This document shows positions 47,088-56,039 of a stretch of 64,000 nucleotides of DNA, piece by piece (within the stretch, counting starts at the first letter, position 1; each line of letters starts with the position of its first letter). The notes under the pieces were generated by a model. That model worked only from the letters and a program-made list of their open reading frames with translations. It was not told the origin of the DNA and searched no databases. The DNA comes from Lucinisca nassula (Eukaryota; Mollusca; Bivalvia; Lucinida; Lucinidae). The position numbers were made by a program, and so were the translations under genes. The stretch is from positions 130,356,027-130,420,026 of the forward strand of contig OY757023.1 in the NCBI GenBank assembly GCA_963580285.1, in the 5' to 3' direction.

Positions 47088-47432
47088 TCATTTACATACC
47101 TTTATTTCGAAGTTGGCCATTGTGAATAAATCATCACTTAAGGAGAGTTCTGTATTGAATTTCTCTTCTAGGAAAGGTCCTAGAATTCTATCTAATTTTT
47201 CTATTGTGAAGTCCCGTGTGTTCGGGTCCTTGGCACTTCGACTTTCCCCTGTAATTCCTTCGTGTTTGTTACGAATATGCTCACACATAGAATCTTTTCT
47301 AGTGAATAATAGCCCACAATGCTGGCATAAGATACGGAGTCCTTTGTGTGCCGTTTCCAGGTGTCTCCGCAGGCTTTTTAGGTGTTTGTATGTCTTGTTA
47401 CATTCCAAACATGGATGTATTTCCGTAGTTAG
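47088..47432 (-). CDS. Two-finger C2H2 zinc-finger ORF, unit L1 (promoterless unit)
   Basis: Protein identical to R1. This unit lost its own TATA box and ORF A start at the inversion junction, so expression would need transcription entering from the centre. Confidence 0.5.
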   Translation of the reverse strand, partial: LTTEIHPCLECNKTYKHLKSLRRHLETAHKGLRILCQHCGLLFTRKDSMCEHIRNKHEGITGESRSAKDPNTRDFTIEKLDRILGPFLEEKFNTELSLSDDLFTMANFEIKVCK

Positions 47433-48082
47433 CTATTAGTGCGACAATTGTGCGACGTTATGACGTCCTCTTTATGCCAGTTTTGGGGCGTCTTTGCCCC
47501 GTAATTGCAAACGTATTTGAGCTAACTAATAGGTTGCGTGTTCGGGATAGAGAGAGGAGTAAGGGGACATAAATGTGAAAGGTGCATGGCTGAAATTTCC
47601 TGTCTCTATCCCTGAACAATAGTCCCGACCGGTCGGAGAGTGTGTAGCTGATAGATCCAGTACAATTCCTTGATTATTCGGGGTTTGTACTCCTATGGTC
47701 ATCAGGGTCTGATGGTAAGATTTCAATAATTTGAAATATCATTTGTTCGAGGGCATGGTCAAGGAGGTTGAAATGGTTTGCCACCGGCGTATCCCGTTTT
47801 TCGGGTGTCGCGCTGGTGTTCCGTCATTCGAACCTTCTTGATAAGCCTCGACAGGATTCCTGTGGCTTCTTTATAGGCCGGTTGGATCTGTGCCGGTAAC
47901 TTTAGCGTCTTCCTTCTTAGACGGCTCCTCTTCCGAAGTGTTCTCCCTGGTCCTCTTCTTGGAACTCTTCTTTTTGGGAACAACCGTAATTCGCGACGAA
48001 CTGGCTGACGCAGACGTCAGGGTCAGATTGCTCAGGCTTGAGCTAACTGACATGTCGCTGTTGGTCTGTGTTGGACTTCTCC

Positions 48083-48084
48083 CA
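48083..48084. other. Inversion junction of the array
   Basis: ACTTCTCCC of the left arm is joined to AATTTCATACC of the right arm. The normal contexts are CTTCTCCCATGG and AAACAATTTCAT, so a two-base CA is shared at the breakpoint. The join is between different positions of the unit, not a simple mirror. Confidence 0.85.
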
Positions 48085-48400
48085 ATTTCATACCTTTGCA
48101 TGTAAACAATCATCTTATACATGTTATACTAACATTCTCTCCCCCATCCCACCCGTCAATTAACATAAATTAACAATAAATTGCAAATGCGCCTCACTTC
48201 AGTAACCCCACAAAGCCTGTAAATAAACAGCGAAAATGTATTCCCTTTCAAAGACTGTCCAAAAATCGGTACCGGTGCCGACAATAAAATACATACGATA
48301 CATATAAATACATGTATTTAGGCTACCGATAATACAAAGCGGCCCCAAACGGACCAACTAATGCCACAATCCTAACCAAAATAGTAAAGGAAAACGTCGC

Positions 48401-48592
48401 CCGGCCCCATAGGGGCCGGTGAACGTCTTGTGCCCATTAATAACAATGGATTATGACGTCACCGGCCCTCAGGGGCCGGTGACGACGTTCTCTCCATAAC
48501 AACGAAATGGAAATAACGTCAACCGGCCCCCAAAGGGCCGGTGACAGTCTTCACAAAGGCAAAAATTGCCCACCAGCCCCAAAAGGGCCGGT
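48401..48592 (+). promoter_or_regulatory. Upstream hairpin cluster of unit R1
   Basis: Four GC-rich inverted repeats in 192 bp: 48401-48419 (CCGGCCCC ATA GGGGCCGG), 48458-48483 (GTCACCGGCCC TCAG GGGCCGGTGAC, 11 perfect pairs), 48522-48542 (ACCGGCCC ... GGGCCGGT) and 48572-48592 (one mismatch). Spacing is about 50-64 bp. They sit just upstream of the TATA box in every unit; L7 lacks the second, and R5 has a mismatch in it (GGGACCGG). Confidence 0.85.
48454..48461 (+). promoter_or_regulatory. CRE-like site in unit promoter
   Basis: TGACGTCA, the palindromic CREB/ATF consensus, overlapping the foot of the 11-bp hairpin. Present in each complete unit and lost from L7 by its 37-bp deletion. Binding is not shown by sequence alone. 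Confidence 0.55.
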
Positions 48593-48633
48593 CTACATAC
48601 ATAATGATGGGTAACCATGGGTGACCCAGAGGG

Positions 48634-48640
48634 TATATAA
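48634..48640 (+). promoter_or_regulatory. TATA box of unit R1 (eleven in the array)
   Basis: TATATAA in GAGGGTATATAAAGAGCG. Other copies: plus 50440, 52246, 54041, 55847; minus (low coordinate) 37501, 39270, 41076, 42882, 44688, 46494. A hairpin GTCACA AATC TGTGAC follows ~25 bases downstream near the expected start of transcription, and the first ATG is at +107 from the TATA box. Confidence 0.75.
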
Positions 48641-48692
48641 AGAGCGAAAATCGCACAGCTCGTCACAAATCTGTGACAAGCGCACACATCCT

Positions 48693-48722
48693 CTGATGAA
48701 AGCCTACTATTAGGCAGAAACT
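48693..48722 (+). other. 5' leader hairpin (CTGATGA ... GAAAC)
   Basis: CTCTGATGAAAGCC TACTATTA GGCAGAAAC: stem GCCTA/TAGGC flanked by CTGATGA and GAAAC. The word order recalls the hammerhead core found in Penelope-like elements, but the closing pair of helix II is missing. Conserved in all units with a promoter. Confidence 0.5.
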
Positions 48723-48740
48723 AGTTAGGAATTATTCGCT

Positions 48741-48908
48741 ATGAGTCACAATGAGCAAGACCATGGCGCGACCAATCTGAGTCGTCAGCCACACACCTCC
48801 AGCTTTAATGCACCCCTTCTTCGCTCGGAGACGGATGCGCCGGGTCAGCGTTCCATGGGAGAAGTCCAACACAGACCAACAGCGACATGTCAGTTAGCTC
48901 AAGCCTGA
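48741..48908 (+). CDS. Leader ORF A of unit R1 (55 aa), unknown
   Basis: First ATG downstream of the TATA box; product begins MSHNEQDHGATNLSRQPH and ends at TGA. Rich in polar residues, no recognised domain. It overlaps the start of ORF B in another frame. Equivalent starts: plus 50547, 52353, 54148, 55954; minus (high coordinate) 46393, 44587, 42781, 40975, 39169, 37400. Whether it is translated alone, spliced or frameshifted into ORF B is unknown. In R5 the frame runs into flanking DNA (55954-56160). Confidence 0.4.
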   Translation: MSHNEQDHGATNLSRQPHTSSFNAPLLRSETDAPGQRSMGEVQHRPTATCQLAQA

Positions 48909-49069
48909 GCAATCTGACCCTGACGTCTGCGTCAGCCAGTTCGTCGCGAATTACGGTTGTTCCCAAAAAGAAGAGTTCCAAGAAGAGGACCAGGGAGAAC
49001 ACTTCGGAAGAGGAGCCGTCTAAGAAGGAAGACGCTAAAGTTACCGGCACAGATCCAACCGGCCTATAA
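48887..49069 (+). CDS. ORF B of unit R1 (60 aa), serine/lysine-rich, NLS-like
   Basis: Product begins MSVSSSLSNLTLTSASASSS, then a basic segment VVPKKKSSKKRTREN that looks like a nuclear localisation signal, then an acidic/basic mix SEEEPSKKEDAK. No domain known to me. Copies: plus 50693-50875, 52499-52681, 54294-54476; minus 37072-37254, 38841-39023, 40647-40829, 42453-42635, 44259-44441, 46065-46247, 47871-48053. L4 has three replacements in the basic segment. In L1 the frame extends upstream across the inversion junction to 48122. A nuclear protein linked to the zinc-finger ORF of the same unit is plausible but unproven. Confidence 0.4.
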   Translation: MSVSSSLSNLTLTSASASSSRITVVPKKKSSKKRTRENTSEEEPSKKEDAKVTGTDPTGL

Positions 49070-49116
49070 AGAAGCCACAGGAATCCTATCGAGGCTTATC
49101 AAGAAGGTTCGAATGA

Positions 49117-49266
49117 CGGAACACCAGCGCGACACCCGAAAAACGGGATACGCCGGTGGCAAACCATTTCAACCTCCTTGACCATGCCCTCGAACAAATG
49201 ATATTTCAAATTATTGAAATCTTACCATCAGACCCTGATGACCATAGGAGTACAAACCCCGAATAA
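49117..49266 (+). other. Open segment between ORF B and the zinc-finger ORF
   Basis: Frame with protein-like composition (VANHFNLLDHALEQMIF, then ILPSDPDDHRS) and no upstream ATG, bounded by TGA at 49114 and TAA at 49264. A second overlapping frame (49214-49414, 66 codons, non-ATG start) is also open. Both recur in every unit. They may be exon pieces or decayed coding sequence. The segment also holds the 12-bp palindrome CCGACCGGTCGG (near 49304). Confidence 0.3.
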
Positions 49267-49507
49267 TCAAGGAATTGTACTGGATCTATCAGCTACACAC
49301 TCTCCGACCGGTCGGGACTATTGTTCAGGGATAGAGACAGGAAATTTCAGCCATGCACCTTTCACATTTATGTCCCCTTACTCCTCTCTCTATCCCGAAC
49401 ACGCAACCTATTAGTTAGCTCAAATACGTTTGCAATTACGGGGCAAAGACGCCCCAAAACTGGCATAAAGAGGACGTCATAACGTCGCACAATTGTCGCA
49501 CTAATAG

Positions 49508-49852
49508 CTAACTACGGAAATACATCCATGTTTGGAATGTAACAAGACATACAAACACCTAAAAAGCCTGCGGAGACACCTGGAAACGGCACACAAAGGA
49601 CTCCGTATCTTATGCCAGCATTGTGGGCTATTATTCACTAGAAAAGATTCTATGTGTGAGCATATTCGTAACAAACACGAAGGAATTACAGGGGAAAGTC
49701 GAAGTGCCAAGGACCCGAACACACGGGACTTCACAATAGAAAAATTAGATAGAATTCTAGGACCTTTCCTAGAAGAGAAATTCAATACAGAACTCTCCTT
49801 AAGTGATGATTTATTCACAATGGCCAACTTCGAAATAAAGGTATGTAAATGA
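49508..49852 (+). CDS. Two-finger C2H2 zinc-finger ORF, unit R1 (reference copy)
   Basis: Open from just after TAATAG (49502-49507) to TGA at 49850. It encodes two classical fingers: C-x2-C-x12-H-x4-H in HPCLECNKTYKHLKSLRRHL (ending ETAH), and the same spacing in ILCQHCGLLFTRKDSMCEHI (ending RNKH). A ~50-residue tail contains FTIEKLDRILGPFLEEKF. There is no ATG before finger 1 (the first in-frame ATG is inside finger 2), so a complete protein needs an upstream exon. AAG|GTATGT at 49838-49846 is a consensus splice donor in phase 0. From the candidate acceptor (AG at 49506-49507) to this donor is 333 nt, exactly 111 codons. Two-finger C2H2 modules usually bind nucleic acid. The family was not recognised; a host gene fragment or the N-terminal part of a mobile-element protein are both possible. 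Confidence 0.6.
   Translation, partial: LTTEIHPCLECNKTYKHLKSLRRHLETAHKGLRILCQHCGLLFTRKDSMCEHIRNKHEGITGESRSAKDPNTRDFTIEKLDRILGPFLEEKFNTELSLSDDLFTMANFEIKVCK
49841..49846 (+). promoter_or_regulatory. Consensus splice donor at the end of the zinc-finger exon
   Basis: AAG|GTATGT, recurring at the same place in all ten zinc-finger copies. In-frame read-through gives only VCK before the stop. Confidence 0.6.
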
Positions 49853-49975
49853 AAACAAATAAGTTTCATTTTGACCGTTTATTATAAACAATTTCATACC
49901 TTTGCATGTAAACAATCATCTTATACATGTTATACTAACATTCTCTCCCCCATCCCACCCGTCAATTAACATAAA

Positions 49976-50094
49976 TTAACAATAAATTGCAAATGCGCCT
50001 CACTTCAGTAACCCCACAAAGCCTGTAAATAAACAGCGAAAATGTATTCCCTTTCAAAGACTGTCCAAAAATCGGTACCGGTGCCGACAATAAA
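49976..50094 (+). terminator. Candidate polyadenylation signals after unit R1
   Basis: AACAATAAATTGC (about 49979) and GACAATAAAATAC (about 50087) follow the zinc-finger stop by 130-240 nt, before the next unit's hairpins and TATA box. A transcript of ~1.4 kb per unit would result if they are used. Confidence 0.45.
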
Positions 50095-51313
50095 ATACAT
50101 ACGATACATATAAATACATGTATTTAGGCTACCGATAATACAAAGCGGCCCCAAACGGACCAACTAATGCCACAATCCTAACCAAAATAGTAAAGGAAAA
50201 CGTCGCCCGGCCCCATAGGGGCCGGTGAACGTCTTGTGCCCATTAATAACAATGGATTATGACGTCACCGGCCCTCAGGGGCCGGTGACGACGTTCTCTC
50301 CATAACAACGAAATGGAAATAACGTCAACCGGCCCCCAAAGGGCCGGTGACAGTCTTCACAAAGGCAAAAATTGCCCACCAGCCCCAAAAGGGCCGGTCT
50401 ACATACATAATGATGGGTAACCATGGGTGACCCAGAGGGTATATAAAGAGCGAAAATCGCACAGCTCGTCACAAATCTGTGACAAGCGCACACATCCTCT
50501 GATGAAAGCCTACTATTAGGCAGAAACTAGTTAGGAATTATTCGCTATGAGTCACAATGAGCAAGACCATGGCGCGACCAATCTGAGTCGTCAGCCACAC
50601 ACCTCCAGCTTTAATGCACCCCTTCTTCGCTCGGAGACGGATGCGCCGGGTCAGCGTTCCATGGGAGAAGTCCAACACAGACCAACAGCGACATGTCAGT
50701 TAGCTCAAGCCTGAGCAATCTGACCCTGACGTCTGCGTCAGCCAGTTCGTCGCGAATTACGGTTGTTCCCAAAAAGAAGAGTTCCAAGAAGAGGACCAGG
50801 GAGAACACTTCGGAAGAGGAGCCGTCTAAGAAGGAAGACGCTAAAGTTACCGGCACAGATCCAACCGGCCTATAAAGAAGCCACAGGAATCCTATCGAGG
50901 CTTATCAAGAAGGTTCGAATGACGGAACACCAGCGCGACACCCGAAAAACGGGATACGCCGGTGGCAAACCATTTCAACCTCCTTGACCATGCCCTCGAA
51001 CAAATGATATTTCAAATTATTGAAATCTTACCATCAGACCCTGATGACCATAGGAGTACAAACCCCGAATAATCAAGGAATTGTACTGGATCTATCAGCT
51101 ACACACTCTCCGACCGGTCGGGACTATTGTTCAGGGATAGAGACAGGAAATTTCAGCCATGCACCTTTCACATTTATGTCCCCTTACTCCTCTCTCTATC
51201 CCGAACACGCAACCTATTAGTTAGCTCAAATACGTTTGCAATTACGGGGCAAAGACGCCCCAAAACTGGCATAAAGAGGACGTCATAACGTCGCACAATT
51301 GTCGCACTAATAG

Positions 51314-51658
51314 CTAACTACGGAAATACATCCATGTTTGGAATGTAACAAGACATACAAACACCTAAAAAGCCTGCGGAGACACCTGGAAACGGCACAC
51401 AAAGGACTCCGTATCTTATGCCAGCATTGTGGGCTATTATTCACTAGAAAAGATTCTATGTGTGAGCATATTCGTAACAAACACGAAGGAATTACAGGGG
51501 AAAGTCGAAGTGCCAAGGACCCGAACACACGGGACTTCACAATAGAAAAATTAGATAGAATTCTAGGACCTTTCCTAGAAGAGAAATTCAATACAGAACT
51601 CTCCTTAAGTGATGATTTATTCACAATGGCCAACTTCGAAATAAAGGTATGTAAATGA
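51314..51658 (+). CDS. Two-finger C2H2 zinc-finger ORF, unit R2
   Basis: Protein identical to R1; donor at 51647. Confidence 0.55.
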   Translation, partial: LTTEIHPCLECNKTYKHLKSLRRHLETAHKGLRILCQHCGLLFTRKDSMCEHIRNKHEGITGESRSAKDPNTRDFTIEKLDRILGPFLEEKFNTELSLSDDLFTMANFEIKVCK

Positions 51659-53119
51659 AAACAAATAAGTTTCATTTTGACCGTTTATTATAAACAATTT
51701 CATACCTTTGCATGTAAACAATCATCTTATACATGTTATACTAACATTCTCTCCCCCATCCCACCCGTCAATTAACATAAATTAACAATAAATTGCAAAT
51801 GCGCCTCACTTCAGTAACCCCACAAAGCCTGTAAATAAACAGCGAAAATGTATTCCCTTTCAAAGACTGTCCAAAAATCGGTACCGGTGCCGACAATAAA
51901 ATACATACGATACATATAAATACATGTATTTAGGCTACCGATAATACAAAGCGGCCCCAAACGGACCAACTAATGCCACAATCCTAACCAAAATAGTAAA
52001 GGAAAACGTCGCCCGGCCCCATAGGGGCCGGTGAACGTCTTGTGCCCATTAATAACAATGGATTATGACGTCACCGGCCCTCAGGGGCCGGTGACGACGT
52101 TCTCTCCATAACAACGAAATGGAAATAACGTCAACCGGCCCCCAAAGGGCCGGTGACAGTCTTCACAAAGGCAAAAATTGCCCACCAGCCCCAAAAGGGC
52201 CGGTCTACATACATAATGATGGGTAACCATGGGTGACCCAGAGGGTATATAAAGAGCGAAAATCGCACAGCTCGTCACAAATCTGTGACAAGCGCACACA
52301 TCCTCTGATGAAAGCCTACTATTAGGCAGAAACTAGTTAGGAATTATTCGCTATGAGTCACAATGAGCAAGACCATGGCGCGACCAATCTGAGTCGTCAG
52401 CCACACACCTCCAGCTTTAATGCACCCCTTCTTCGCTCGGAGACGGATGCGCCGGGTCAGCGTTCCATGGGAGAAGTCCAACACAGACCAACAGCGACAT
52501 GTCAGTTAGCTCAAGCCTGAGCAATCTGACCCTGACGTCTGCCTCAGCCAGTTCGTCGCGAATTACGGTTGTTCCCAAAAAGAAGAGTTCCAAGAAGAGG
52601 ACCAGGGAGAACACTTCGGAAGAGGAGCCGTCTAAGAAGGAAGACGCTAAAGTTACCGGCACAGATCCAACCGGCCTATAAAGAAGCCACAGGAATCCTA
52701 TCGAGGCTTATCAAGAAGGTTCGAATGACGGAACACCAGCGCGACACCCGAAAAACGGGATACGCCGGTGGCAAACCATTTCAACCTCCTTGACCATGCC
52801 CTCGAACAAATGATATTTCAAATTATTGAAATCTTACCATCAGACCCTGATGACCATAGGAGTACAAACCCCGAATAATCAAGGAATTGTACTGGATCTA
52901 TCAGCTACACACTCTCCGACCGGTCGGGACTATTGTTCAGGGATAGAGACAGGAAATTTCAGCCATGCACCTTTCACATTTATGTCCCCTTACTCCTCTC
53001 TCTATCCCGAACACGCAACCTATTAGTTAGCTCAAATACGTTTGCAATTACGGGGCAAAGACGCCCCAAAACTGGCATAAAGAGGACGTCATAACGTCGC
53101 ACAATTGTCGCACTAATAG

Positions 53120-53464
53120 CTAACTACGGAAATACATCCATGTTTGGAATGTAACAAGACATACAAACACCTAAAAAGCCTGCGGAGACACCTGGAAACG
53201 GCACACAAAGGACTCCGTATCTTATGCCAGCATTGTGGGCTATTATTCACTAGAAAAGATTCTATGTGTGAGCATATTCGTAACAAACACGAAGGAATTA
53301 CAGGGGAAAGTCGAAGTGCCAAGGACCCGAACACACGGGACTTCACAATAGAAAAATTAGATAGAATTCTAGGACCTTTCCTAGAAGAGAAATTCAATAC
53401 AGAACTCTCCTTAAGTGATGATTTATTCACAATGGCCAACTTCGAAATAAAGGTATGTAAATGA
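53120..53464 (+). CDS. Two-finger C2H2 zinc-finger ORF, unit R3
   Basis: Protein identical to R1; donor at 53453. This unit carries a G-to-C change in ORF B DNA near 52543. Confidence 0.55.
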   Translation, partial: LTTEIHPCLECNKTYKHLKSLRRHLETAHKGLRILCQHCGLLFTRKDSMCEHIRNKHEGITGESRSAKDPNTRDFTIEKLDRILGPFLEEKFNTELSLSDDLFTMANFEIKVCK

Positions 53465-54914
53465 AAACAAATAAGTTTCATTTTGACCGTTTATTATAAA
53501 CAATTTCATACCTTTGCATGTAAACAATCATCTTATACATGTTATACTAACATTCTCTCCCCCATCCCACCCGTCAATTAACATAAATTAACAATAAATT
53601 GCAAATGCGCCTCACTTCAGTAACCCCACAAAGCCTGTAAATAAACAGCGAAAATGTATTCCCTTTCAAAGACTGTCCAAAAATCGGTACCGGTGCCGAC
53701 AATAAAATACATACGATACATATAAATACATGTATTTAGGCTACCGATAATACAAAGCGGCCCCAAACGGACCAACTAATGCCACAATCCTAACCAAAAT
53801 AGTAAAGGAAAACGTCGCCCGGCCCCATAGGGGCCGGTGAACGTCTTGTGCCCATTAATAACAATGGATTATGACGTCACCGGCCCTCAGGGGCCGGTGA
53901 CGATAACAACGAAATGGAAATAACGTCAACCGGCCCCCAAAGGGCCGGTGACAGTCTTCACAAAGGCAAAAATTGCCCACCAGCCCCAAAAGGGCCGGTC
54001 TACATACATAATGATGGGTAACCATGGGTGACCCAGAGGGTATATAAAGAGCGAAAATCGCACAGCTCGTCACAAATCTGTGACAAGCGCACACATCCTC
54101 TGATGAAAGCCTACTATTAGGCAGAAACTAGTTAGGAATTATTCGCTATGAGTCACAATGAGCAAGACCATGGCGCGACCAATCTGAGTCGTCAGCCACA
54201 CACCTCCAGCTTTAATGCACCCCTTCTTCGCTCGGAGACGGATGCGCCGGGTCAGCGTTCCATGGGAGAAGTCCAACACAGACCAACAGCGACATGTCAG
54301 TTAGCTCAAGCCTGAGCAATCTGATCCTGACGTCTGCGTCAGCCAGTTCGTCGCGAATTACGGTTGTTCCCAAAAAGAAGAGTTCCAAGAAGAGGACCAG
54401 GGAGAACACTTCGGAAGAGGAGCCGTCTAAGAAGGAAGACGCTAAAGTTACCGGCACAGATCCAACCGGCCTATAAAGAAGCCACAGGAATCCTATCGAG
54501 GCTTATCAAGAAGGTTCGAATGACGGAACACCAGCGCGACACCCGAAAAACGGGATACGCCGGTGGCAAACCATTTCAACCTCCTTGACCATGCCCTCGA
54601 ACAAATGATATTTCAAATTATTGAAATCTTACCATCAGACCCTGATGACCATAGGAGTACAAACCCCGAATAATCAAGGAATTGTACTGGATCTATCAGC
54701 TACACACTCTCCGACCGGTCGGGACTATTGTTCAGGGATAGAGACAGGAAATTTCAGCCATGCACCTTTCACATTTATGTCCCCTTACTCCTCTCTCTTT
54801 CCCGAACACGCAACCTATTAGTTAGCTCAAATACGTTTGCAATTACGGGGCAAAGACGCCCCAAAACTGGCATAAAGAGGACGTCATAACGTCGCACAAT
54901 TGTCGCACTAATAG

Positions 54915-55259
54915 CTAACTACGGAAATACATCCATGTTTGGAATGTAACAAGACATACAAACACCTAAAAAGCCTGCGGAGACACCTGGAAACGGCACA
55001 CAAAGGACTCCGTATCTTATGCCAGCATTGTGGGCTATTATTCACTAGAAAAGATTCTATGTGTGAGCATATTCGTAACAAACACGAAGGAATTACAGGG
55101 GAAAGTCGAAGTGCCAAGGACCCGAACACACGGGACTTCACAATAGAAAAATTAGATAGAATTCTAGGACCTTTCCTAGAAGAGAAATTCAATACAGAAC
55201 TCTCCTTAAGTGATGATTTATTCACAATGGCCAACTTCGAAATAAAGGTATGTAAATGA
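54915..55259 (+). CDS. Two-finger C2H2 zinc-finger ORF, unit R4
   Basis: Protein identical to R1; donor at 55248. The unit promoter has an 11-bp deletion beside the second hairpin (near 53903). Confidence 0.55.
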   Translation, partial: LTTEIHPCLECNKTYKHLKSLRRHLETAHKGLRILCQHCGLLFTRKDSMCEHIRNKHEGITGESRSAKDPNTRDFTIEKLDRILGPFLEEKFNTELSLSDDLFTMANFEIKVCK

Positions 55260-56039
55260 AAACAAATAAGTTTCATTTTGACCGTTTATTATAAACAATT
55301 TCATACCTTTGCATGTAAACAATCATCTTATACATGTTATACTAACATTCTCTCCCCCATCCCACCCGTCAATTAACATAAATTAACAATAAATTGCAAA
55401 TGCGCCTCACTTCAGTAACCCCACAAAGCCTGTAAATAAACAGCGAAAATGTATTCCCTTTCAAAGACTGTCCAAAAATCGGTACCGGTGCCGACAATAA
55501 AATACATACGATACATATAAATACATGTATTTAGGCTACCGATAATACAAAGCGGCCCCAAACGGACCAACTAATGCCACAATCCTAACCAAAATAGTAA
55601 AGGAAAACGTCGCCCGGCCCCATAGGGGCCGGTGAACGTCTTGTGCCCATTAATAACAATGGATTATGACGTCACCGGCCCTCAGGGACCGGTGACGACG
55701 TTCTCTCCATAACAACGAAATGGAAATAACGTCAACCGGCCCCCAAAGGGCCGGTGACAGTCTTCACAAAGGCAAAAATTGCCCACCAGCCCCAAAAGGG
55801 CCGGTCTACATACATAATGATGGGTAACCATGGGTGACCCAGAGGGTATATAAAGAGCGAAAATCGCACAGCTCGTCACAAATCTGTGACAAGCGCACAC
55901 ATCCTCTGATGAAAGCCTACTATTAGGCAGAAACTAGTTAGGAATTATTCGCTATGAGTCACAATGAGCAAGACCATGGCGCGACCAATCTGAGTCGTCA
56001 GCCACACACCTCCAGCTTTAACATTTTGGTTAAAGTTTT

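Larger units (their letters stand above)
36785..48083 (-). repeat. Left arm of inverted zinc-finger array (minus-strand units L7-L1)
   Basis: Read on the minus strand from the centre: L1 48083-47051 (5'-truncated, no promoter), L2 47050-45245, L3 45244-43439, L4 43438-41633, L5 41632-39827, L6 39826-38021 (each 1806 bp), and L7 38020-36785 (3'-truncated). Copies are nearly identical by eye. L7 carries a 37-bp promoter deletion near 37658, and L4 has a cluster of five substitutions at 42546-42783. The outer edge cuts a unit at the ATGCATGGCTGAAATTTC segment. Confidence 0.95.
48084..56021 (+). repeat. Right arm of inverted zinc-finger array (plus-strand units R1-R5)
   Basis: R1 48084-49889, R2 49890-51695, R3 51696-53501 (1806 bp each), R4 53502-55296 (11-bp deletion near 53903), R5 55297-56021 (cut shortly after its first ATG). 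Sequence from 48857 rightwards mirrors 48083 leftwards. The 773 bp at 48084-48856, holding promoter and hairpins, have no partner at the centre. Confidence 0.95.

Noticed and set aside
49437..49466. Helitron 3' end inside each unit (GGGGC/GCCCC hairpin then CTGG)
   Set aside because: Only a five-pair stem, no matching 5' TC end and no A/T target; units are tandem, and the spacing does not fit well.
49501..49869. 122-codon ORF antisense to the zinc-finger ORF in each unit (also 81- and 72-codon antisense frames)
   Set aside because: They mirror the zinc-finger, ORF B and promoter regions, have no recognisable domain, and one runs through the hairpins; treated as shadows.
36785..56021. CRISPR array or simple satellite
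   Set aside because: The unit is 1.8 kb with promoter and coding features, no short direct repeats with variable spacers; and the inversion is not a satellite feature.
36785..56021. Assembly artefact as the sole explanation of the inversion
   Set aside because: Units differ by unit-specific substitutions and deletions and the junction is asymmetric, unlike a simple mirrored mis-join; long-read evidence would still be needed to exclude it fully.
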